A stretch of 64,000 nt of DNA from Tipula vernalis (taxonomy: Eukaryota; Arthropoda; Insecta; Diptera; Tipulidae). This document shows, piece after piece, positions 56,858 to 64,000 of the stretch. A model generated the notes under the pieces. It did no database searches. It had not been told where the DNA came from and was given only the letters and a program-made list of their open reading frames with translations. Position 1 is the stretch's first letter; every line of letters begins with the position of its first letter. The position numbers and the translations under genes were made by a program. Location of the stretch: the NCBI GenBank assembly GCA_958295665.1, contig OY282560.1:261502641-261566640 (forward strand). Direction: 5' to 3'.

Positions 56858-57442
56858 TTATTATTATTATTAAAGGACCATGTGGGCGTTCAGCCACCTC
56901 GCATTGCGACCTAAAAGAACTTTTATGCTTGAATCCTACTTAATTATACGTCCAGTCAATATTCAGGCTCTTACTGAATCTGATAATATTGCCGGCCGGT
57001 ACGCGATACATACTATCTGTCCCACTCCCGTATATTCCTACTCCGGCCTCGTCTTTCGTTTGGAATTTACTCTTACTAGTTGCTGGGAATGGAAAGTGGC
57101 ATGTAAGTCACCCAGCTTTACTACAGGAAGGGTAAGTAAAACTGTAAGGTGGCTTGTATCCAGAGTCCGCAGACTTTATCAAGCGTTTCTCCTTTAGCGC
57201 CGTTCTTTAGCCTGTGCCAAATGGCCAAAATGTGCCAAATGGCCTCAGTTACCAGTAGTGGCCACAAGGAGGCAGCACTTGCGAATTGTGACTACGTTAC
57301 ACCTTACAGAATTGTACCCATCACGCAGCTGCCTAATACATGACCAAACAGCTCACAAAATGCGCACCCTACGGTTACGGAGCTGCTAGATTAATCTACC
57401 TAACTTTGATCCCTCTCCCCCTCCAATAGACACCAAACCGCC
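56858..57442 (-). mobile_element. 5'-truncated LINE 3' end with RNase H remnant
   Basis: A perfect 13-bp duplication ATCTAAAGCGGTA flanks it (56845-56857 and 57443-57455). At the 56858 end is (TTA)n, that is, a TAA tail on the minus strand, as in I-type LINEs. The minus-strand translation contains TKDEAGVGIYGSGTDSMYRV, matching the start of LINE RNase H domains (DGSKTxxGxGxGVYG), followed by NIIRFSKSLNIDW. The insert is visibly richer in GC than its surroundings, in keeping with a codon-biased source. 585 bp; everything 5' is missing. Confidence 0.8.
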
Positions 57443-57647
57443 ATCTAAAGCGGTAAGAAACTGGACTTCTCGTTAATTTTGATTTTGAATTTTTCTTTAG
57501 ATTTCTTTAATTTTGACTGACAATATTTATTACATTATTACAATTTGGCTGTCGACATTGGTAAATAACGACGTTGGTAAATGACTTATCAGTACTAATA
57601 ACTCGTATCATCAGTACTAATAACTCGTAATAAAATCGTATCATCGT

Positions 57648-58010
57648 ATGGATTTTACTTTGGGCCAGTCTACATCCTATGAAACTGTCCTATTCTGGGT
57701 CGGTGAATTTAAACGTGATCGCACAAGTGTTTTTAACGATGAACCCAAAAGAGATGACAACAACAGAAATGATTTAAAATCCATGAAATTGTATTTGAGT
57801 GATCGTAAAGCAGAGTTGCGAGAGATGGTTGGCATCATCAACATTTGAAAAGAACGTAAAAATATTGTCTTGCATAGATATTTGCATAAGAAAAAGTTTA
57901 AAGCAAGATTGGTTGCCGCGGTTGATGAAAAATGCGATCGAGTAACCACTTCACAGCAATGATACAAAAACAAATGTTTGAAAATCGTTGGATGGTATTT
58001 AGTTAAAAGG
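57648..58010 (+). pseudogene. mariner transposase N-terminal relic
   Basis: GQSTSYETVLFWVGEFKRDRTSVFNDEPKR (57665-57755 in one frame) matches the mariner block with SxTTVYxWxxxFxxGRTSVxDExRxGRP. LREMVGIINI, a stop, and then LHRYLHKKKFKARLV with EKCDRVTTSQQ (57870-57955) match the helix-turn-helix and the ExxRVTTSEQ segment. The catalytic half is absent. Upstream, ATCAGTACTAATAACTCGTA occurs twice (57587 and 57611). It differs from the C-terminal mariner fragment at 2179. Confidence 0.75.
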
Positions 58011-58590
58011 ATATTATATTGGATAGTAAATAAAAGTATGGCCAAAAAAATTTCGGGGTATTATCAATATAGGAAGCTTTATCATCGCTCATGTAAATTG
58101 TAAAATTTTGTTGTAAATTTTTTGGGTGAGATCACTTATCTTGCTCCCTGAAAAAATAATGTAGGCTGGAGCTAGTAACTTTACGCAGGGATTCTAAGTT
58201 ATTTTGGTCAAACTAGTTTTAATCATGCCTTCTTTATAATTCGTATCTCCTACAAATTGTGACAAAGAATTCAAAAAAGTCACCCCTTGCAATAAATTAG
58301 TATCAATTTTGTGTAGTGGCTTGCTTGTGCAGTTGATTCTTTGTAATAATTTATCCCAAAGAAGTATTTCGAATTCATCAAAATATTTCGCTAGTTTTTT
58401 GGCTTCCAGTTTACTCATAGGCTTTTCATTTTTATTTAAACTAATTTTTAGTATCTCAAAATACCGAAACTGCTTTCGTCCTAGCTGACCACCTAGTATC
58501 ACTTAATCTTTTAATATTTTAAAAATTATTGTTAAACAAACTATTAATAAGTAAGTTCCATCTACGCCTAGATGAGGAAAAATACACATA

Positions 58591-61500
58591 ATCGCCGGCG
58601 ATCTGACAATACCTGCTAAGTTCATTTATCCTTTTTTTTCAGGAGGATAAAAAAACTGAATAAATTACGTTTGTACGAATATAGAAAATATTGTAACGAA
58701 TATCGTTTGATAGTTTATGATAATTAAATAGATTTTAGTTGTATTTTAACAAAAAATTGTTTTATTGCCAGGAATATGTAGATAGCAGATATTGCGTTTA
58801 GTTTTTTGTAAAGTTAGCAGATATTGCTAGAATATTATTTCAATTTGGAGGGGTTCATTACAAAAGATAAGCAATCTTAAAAGAAACAAGTTTAATATAA
58901 ATAGTAAAAATGATTAAGGAACACATGTATTTCAAATAATTGTACAACATAACATCTATATTATTTAAAAAAAAATCACAACTCAAACTAAAAATTATTT
59001 TTTTTTTGTTTAGATTTCTTCACAGGAGGCTCTATCATGTCCCTCTCTTTTTCCTTTTCTAAATTAGGTTCCTGACTATGTGGAATTAAATCATAGAACA
59101 AGTGGCAATCCTTTGAAATGACACTTTTTAAGTCTTGTAAATGGTTCCATTTCTTTTTGGTAATTGGTAAGGGATGATTGTATAGTTTTGGATAATTCAA
59201 AACCGGAGCCACATTTTTACATCTCACTGGGAGGTCTTGAAACTCATCATTAAAATCAATTTGAATTTTTATGTGACCTTTAGGGTCATAATAAATGGCT
59301 TTAATGTCTGTAACATGAGCATTTCTGTTAGGTCGAATTGCGGAATAGCGTTGCCATTCAGGGTTAGTGAAATCTTTGACGAAATCATGATTAAGTTGAA
59401 TAACTTCGTACGGTTCAGGCTGTCTTCTTGCTTCCTTGGACGCATTGACTTAGTCACTAGGCAATTCAATAACTCTGTTTTTTAGCTTCCTTTCAATACA
59501 ACTGTGCACGGAATCACATTCCATTTGGGTGTGTCCTTTTGTGAGATATTTTTGGGTAGTTTAAAAGAGCATTCGAAACAACATTATTTCGATTCTGGAA
59601 TGTACAGCCATCAGAATAAATAATTATCGGAAGATGTTGTCCAAGACAATGCCTCTCCAGGTAGTCTATGAGACAGGAAACAAAAGTAGAGGCTGATAGT
59701 TCACAATCAAGTTCAGTGAACCAATAGCAGGTCGCTTGATGACTAGCACAATTGTAAATAGTAAAATTATGGCATCCTAATTTTGTTTTAAAATACATTT
59801 TTGTAGCATTCATCGATGGGGCTACTTTTACCGCCTGTAGATCCATGCAAAGCATAATGCATTCATTCTATAATGCTCTCGCCTTATCATTCGATTGTTC
59901 TTTTGGCGCACTGTCCTTCTTATCAATATGATCCTTCCATTGACTTTCGTCGATATTTTTAGTTTCATACCCGATACATAAGTCGCAACGATCTTTCTTT
60001 GGAGTGAATAAGCTTAGATTCTTTTCCTTGAATATTTCCTTAAACGTCTTAATTCCAAGACATTCCGTTTGATTTTCGTCGCACACTTCTTTATAGACTC
60101 CATGCAACTGTTTTAGGGTAACAAAATGTTGTTCTAAGTATAACTTGTTCGTGTCCTTTCTAATATAATGCAAAACGTGAAGCGCCCTAGTCCAATAGTT
60201 CTGAGAAACATATCCCGACAAACTTGTACCATTTCCTTACCATTATTCAATTTATAAATAAGGGTATTAGCTCTTCTGCTTTCATTTTCGGTTATTTTTC
60301 TTACAGTGTTTTGAAGGCTTACATGTCCGGATACATAAACTTTTCTCTGGTCCCATGTCATATTTTTCCAGAATTTCGTAAACATTTGATTTCTAGCTTC
60401 CTCAGTTGGAAGCTGTTACAAAATCTTTTCTTGGAGGTCAGACACATTTTTGATGAACAGCGTTCTCCAATTTGTCTTGCAGCCCGAGGCACATTATGTT
60501 TGAAAGTTTTGTTTTTGTCGCGCGAGGATCCCAAATATGGTTCACCTTTCATTCTAGATCGTTGGCTTTTCATCCTCTTCCATTTATTTTCGTCCACTAT
60601 CTTACTCCTTTTTCGACCTTCATTCATATCTCCACAATCAGCATTTACATTGTTTTCTTGAACATCCAGGTTCTCATTATTTTGATTATTGTAGGATTCC
60701 TCTTGATCATCTTGATCACTTTCACTCTCATTTCCAGTATTAGGAACATAATCTGTGTCAGAATCATTATTTCCTTTACTCGAATGACTGTTAACTTCTC
60801 TTTCAACATCTTGATAAGGAGGATGAATGTTGATATTATTATTAATATCATTTAAATTTGAATAACTTTCTTCAGTTTAATTTGGAATAGGATTATCCCA
60901 TTCTATAATTTCTGATATGATATTACCATTTTCGACTATTTTAATCGGTAAAGTATTAATATCGAGATTGTCAAGTGCTTGAATATTTTGGTAAACACAA
61001 TTTTCTACAATTTCATTTCGCCATCATGAGTGCCTAAATCTTTCATGTCTTCGCAAGATGGAACTGAGCGTTTGTTTTGCTGAAGTTGTTGAAGAGCAAG
61101 ATTTAACATTCGTTCTGCCCGTGAACTCATATTAATTTCTGAAAACCAAATAAGGTAAAGTGCGAAATGACGAATGTTATTTTAATAAAAAATATACTTA
61201 ATTATCTAAGAAAACAGTAAAACCAGTTTTGTTATTACTTAATTACATTAATTTCGACTCATAAACGAAACGATAGATATACATGAAATACCTGATATCT
61301 ACGTAACAACCAAACATGAAATAACTGCTATCTACATCTCGCAGAAAACACTATTTTTTTATCGTAATTTTATTAGTTTCACTAAATAACTTAATTCAAA
61401 ATATTAGAAAATATGTCACATTACCTTATAATTAAAATTTCGTTTCCAAATTGTCACCAAAACAATACTCTGAACGTTTATAGTAAAAGCGCTGCTGCTG

Positions 61501-61735
61501 ATGGATGTGATCGATTTAAACTCAACAAGAGAACTGACAGATAACTGATATTGTCTCTCCTATTATTGAAGTTGTAGATAGCAGATATTGTTTAAGTAAA
61601 ATAATGAAAACAAATACTTTTTTACAGTTAGAAGGCTATCACAATACGTGCGCATGCGTATTATGATGTTAACTGATTAAAAACCTCGTTTTCATCAAAA
61701 TGTCAGTTAGCAGGTATTGTCAGATCGTCGGCGAT
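58591..61735 (-). mobile_element. QNRN-family DNA transposon (copy B), ends recognisable
   Basis: The ends begin ATCGCCGGCGATCTGACAAT (58591) and the inverted copy ends at 61735, 29 bases with one mismatch. ATA flanks both sides (58588-58590 and 61736-61738). Because the interrupted hAT frame is known (FIQNVQY | YVYF), the duplication looks like 3 bp. Subterminal TAGCAGATATTG / GATATCTAC / TAACTGCTATCTAC motifs recur near both ends (58783, 58815, 61290, 61330, 61540, 61570). 3,145 bp with one transposase gene on the minus strand. Confidence 0.82.
58988..61130 (-). pseudogene. DDE-type transposase, QNRN family (copy B)
   Basis: Starts at Met 61130 (MSSRAERMLNLALQQLQ) and runs through an Asp/Ser-rich segment and KWKRMKSQRSRMKGEPYLG (60590). 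Then DTNKLYLEQHFVTLKQLHGVY, TFKEIFKEKNLSLFTPKKDRCDLC (60050-59960, zinc-like), MLCMDLQAVKVAP (first Asp, 59850) and TCYWFTELDCELSA. Next IIIYSDGCTFQNRNNVVSNAL (second Asp, 59610) and GHTQMECDSVHSCIERKL (third acidic site, 59525). The C-terminus is PITKKKWNHLQDLKSVI, then a Lys-rich tail. Stops near 61030, 60880, 60350, 59870 and 59450 and a few frameshifts inactivate it, but every family block is present, so it is the best template of the three copies in this window. Confidence 0.75.
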
Positions 61736-61814
61736 ATACTGTACATTTTGTATAAAATCAAAATATCATAAGCCAGTTCAACATACCTCTGCAGCACAAT
61801 TTCCTATTAAATTT

Positions 61815-63415
61815 GTGCGAATGAAGTTTATCCTAAATTAATAATAGATTTTACAACAACAACAAAATTGCATTTTATGTGTTTAAAAAAGCATACATTC
61901 GGGCGAATTTATTATATGCACAAAGAAAAAGGCATTAAAATCAAATATTGAACTTAATGCTGAAATAACAAAAATCCAAATAAACAAAATTTTTTAAGAA
62001 TTAAACTATTTGGGATTTCACAAAGCTAACCCCATTAAATTTAATAATGGATCAAGGAGTTTACCTATTAATCGACAATGTTTGACAATTGAAATTTTAA
62101 TCTTATCCATGTATAAGAAAGCTTTACTTTTAACATGCTTATCCGCTAAAATTTCGTATTGGGTTTACCTATTGAAATTTCGATTATTCGAAAACTTGAA
62201 AATTTGGATATTATGCATATCTAAGAAAATCGATATCTTAAAACTTTCTTCTATCGGCAAACATCTCACTACGATTTTTCGATAGGTCTATCTGTGTAGT
62301 ATAATCATGCACATTTGCTAAAATTTCATATTGGGTTTACCTATTCAAATATCGATTATTCGAAAACTTGAAAATTTGGATCTTATGCATATCTAAGCAA
62401 ATCGATATCTTAAAACTTTCCTCTTTTGATTTTCTTAGATATGCATAATATCCAAATTTTCAAGTTTTCGAATAATCGAAATTTCAATAGGTAAACCCTA
62501 TATCAAATTTTAGCAAATGTGCATGATTATACTAAAGAGATAGACCTATCGAAAAATCATAGTGAGATGTTTGCCGATTTAAGGAAGTTTTAAGATATCG
62601 ATTTTCTTAGATATGCATAAGATCCAAATTTTTAAGTTTTCGAATAATCGATATTTGAATAGGTAAACCCAATATGAAATTTTAGCAAATATGCATGATT
62701 ATACTACACAGATAGACCTATCGAAAAATTATAGTGAGATGTTTGCCGATAGAAGAAAGTTTTAAGATATCGATTTTCTTAGATATGCAGAAGATCCAAA
62801 TTTTTAAGTTTTCGAATAATCGATATTTCAATAGGTAAACCCAATATGAAATTTTAGCGGATAAGCATGATTATACTACACACATAGGCCTATCGAAAAA
62901 TCATAGTGAGATGTTTGCCGATAGAAGAAAGTTTTAAGATATCGATTTTCTTAGATATGCCTAAGACCCAATTTTCGAAGTTTTCGAATAATCGATATGT
63001 CAATAGGTAAACCCAATACGAAATTTTAGCGGATAAGCATGTTAAAAGTATACGCATAGCCCTATCTGATTATCATAGTGGGATGTGTGCCAATAGAAGA
63101 AAGCTTTCTTATACATGGATAAGATTAAAATTTCAATTGTCAAACATTGTCGATTAATAGGTAAACTCCTTGATCCATTATTAAATTTAATGGGATTAGC
63201 TTTGTGAAATCCCAAATAGTTTAATTCTTAAAAAAATTTTGTGTATTTGGATTTTTGTTATTTCAGCATTAAGTTCAAATATTTGATTTTTATGCATTTT
63301 TCTTTGTGCATATAATAAATTCGCACGAATGTATGCTTTTTTAAACACATAAAATGCGATTTTGTTGTTGTTGTTGTAAAATCTATTATTAATTTAGGAT
63401 AAACTTCATTCGCAT
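61815..63415. mobile_element. 1.6-kb foldback element built from 172-bp repeats
   Basis: TTAAATTT is duplicated (61807-61814 and 63416-63423; 8 bp). Unique outer arms of about 300 bases are inverted (GTGCGAATGAAGTTTATCCT at 61815; partner ending at 63415). Between them a 172-bp unit, recognisable by GATTTTCTTAGATATGC, occurs twice in one orientation (62215, 62387) and four times in the other (62428, 62600, 62772, 62944). The switch point is near 62420. The 8-bp duplication fits hAT mobilisation. Its frames (for example 62010-62285) are repeat-derived. Confidence 0.85.
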
Positions 63416-63890
63416 TTAAATTTAACGTTTGGCCATTACATGGAATATAAAGAGCGGGTTCGCTATGTTGTTTTATTCTGGCTTGTGTAGTCGGCTGTAT
63501 TTACCTGCCATATTAGCAGCGTTGTCAAAGGTTTGGCCTCGACAATTTTTAATATTTAATGACAAATTATTTAGTGTTTCCAATATTACTTTTTCGAAAA
63601 ATCCAAAAAATCTCTCTTTAACATTCCCTCTTTATTATATATAATATAATATACCTCAAAATGAAGGTTAATTGGTCAATATGAGTTATGGTTATGGCCG
63701 GAGTAGAATCGATAATAATGGAAAAATATAATGAGCATTTACTAGAGAAATTAATTCCTGTGTCACTTCAGTTCCCATCAAATTTATAAATTCATCACAA
63801 GTAGATGAGATAAATAACTGATTTAGCCCTTCCTATATTACCGTACCTATCTAAATGATTTTTCAAAAATTCGTTAAATTGTGCCTAATA

Positions 63891-64000
63891 TTCAATACAG
63901 GAACCTTCCCTTTCCTATTACAACTTGATCCTTCCCTATGTCATTGAAATGCTAAACCCAAACCGGCTGGCAATTTAACTGTAGCTACGCCCCTTTTTAA
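63891..64000. other. possible start of another hAT-type MITE
   Basis: CTGTAGCTACGCCCC near 63980 resembles the CTACGCCNCTG end of the hAT elements at 4585 and 16163. The window ends before a partner can be seen. Confidence 0.3.

Larger units (their letters stand above)
58194..63890 (-). pseudogene. ZMYM1/DUF4371-type hAT transposase relic in three pieces
   Basis: Read downward: FNEFLKNHLDRYGNIGRAKS (63870), YLISSTCDEFINLMGTEV (63800), SIIIDSTPAITITHIDQLTF (first catalytic Asp, 63690), VERFFGFFEKV (63600) and NCRGQTFDNAANMAGKYS (second Asp, 63540). Then ALYIPCNGQTLNL, up to the foldback at 63415. The middle piece, 61806-61739, reads IGNCAAEVC and YFDFIQNVQY. The third piece, from 58587, reads YVYFSSSRRRWNLLINSL, then KRLSDTRWSARTKAV (58515), and KYFDEFEILLWDKLLQRINC with KPLHKIDTNLLQGV (58380-58270). 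The three pieces fit one protein in order. The C-terminal dimerisation block is missing. Multiple stops and frameshifts. Confidence 0.85.

Noticed and set aside
60224..60855. Long plus-strand ORFs opposite the copy B transposase
   Set aside because: Shadow frames of the minus-strand transposase; hydrophobic composition comes from the complement of Lys/Glu/Asn codons.
62010..62285. Plus-strand ORF of 91 codons
   Set aside because: Lies wholly inside the foldback element and its 172-bp repeats, with no motif.
62200..63060. Regularly spaced repeats considered as a CRISPR array
   Set aside because: The 172-bp units are adjacent, inverted about an axis, without short identical repeats separated by unique spacers, and the DNA is eukaryotic.

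Overview
The window is AT-rich eukaryotic DNA, most likely from an insect or other arthropod. I infer this from the repeat families present (hAT, Tc1/mariner, piggyBac, IS630-like, CMC/EnSpm with a DUF4806 partner gene, Penelope-like, CR1/Jockey/I-type LINEs) and from spliced transposase genes with short GT-AG introns. I recognise no host gene, rRNA or functional tRNA. Every coding region I can name belongs to a transposable element (TE), and almost all are broken.

Layout. 0-12.5 kb: scattered relics (Tc1, mariner, a piggyBac transposase split by a hAT MITE, two adjacent solo LTRs, a TTAA-flanked MITE, a minus-strand LINE). 12.6-12.9 kb: a long palindrome with hammerhead-ribozyme-like arms. 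14.9-27.2 kb: a deep nest. An old BED-finger hAT gene is split by a non-autonomous hAT (8-bp duplication). That element holds (a) a near-intact autonomous hAT at 16547-19374 with a perfect 8-bp target duplication and (b) a Tc1 element. The Tc1 element contains a piggyBac, and the piggyBac contains a 5'-truncated Penelope-like element with a well-formed hammerhead ribozyme. 28.2-30.8 kb: a decayed transposase of a DDE family with a YSDxCxxQNRN motif, then a second palindrome of the hammerhead type.

31.5-41.2 kb: a second nest. A long-TIR (about 190 bp, possibly Mutator-like) element contains an IS630-like element whose transposase is preceded by a RING-finger reading frame. That element is split by a two-gene CMC/EnSpm element, which itself carries a TTAA MITE. 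41.2-49 kb: mostly unannotatable sequence, one LINE reverse-transcriptase relic and a multi-copy composite repeat. 49.2-51 kb: a second, divergent QNRN-motif transposase split by a MITE. 51.5-57.4 kb: MITEs, a long silent stretch and a 585-bp LINE 3' end with a 13-bp target duplication. 57.6-64 kb: a mariner relic and a ZMYM1/DUF4371-type hAT relic, split by a third QNRN-motif element and by a 1.6-kb foldback built from 172-bp repeats.

The elements do not cooperate as a pathway. The window is a stratified TE graveyard, and the nesting gives a relative order of insertion. Family names rest on motif recognition by eye; no database search was run.
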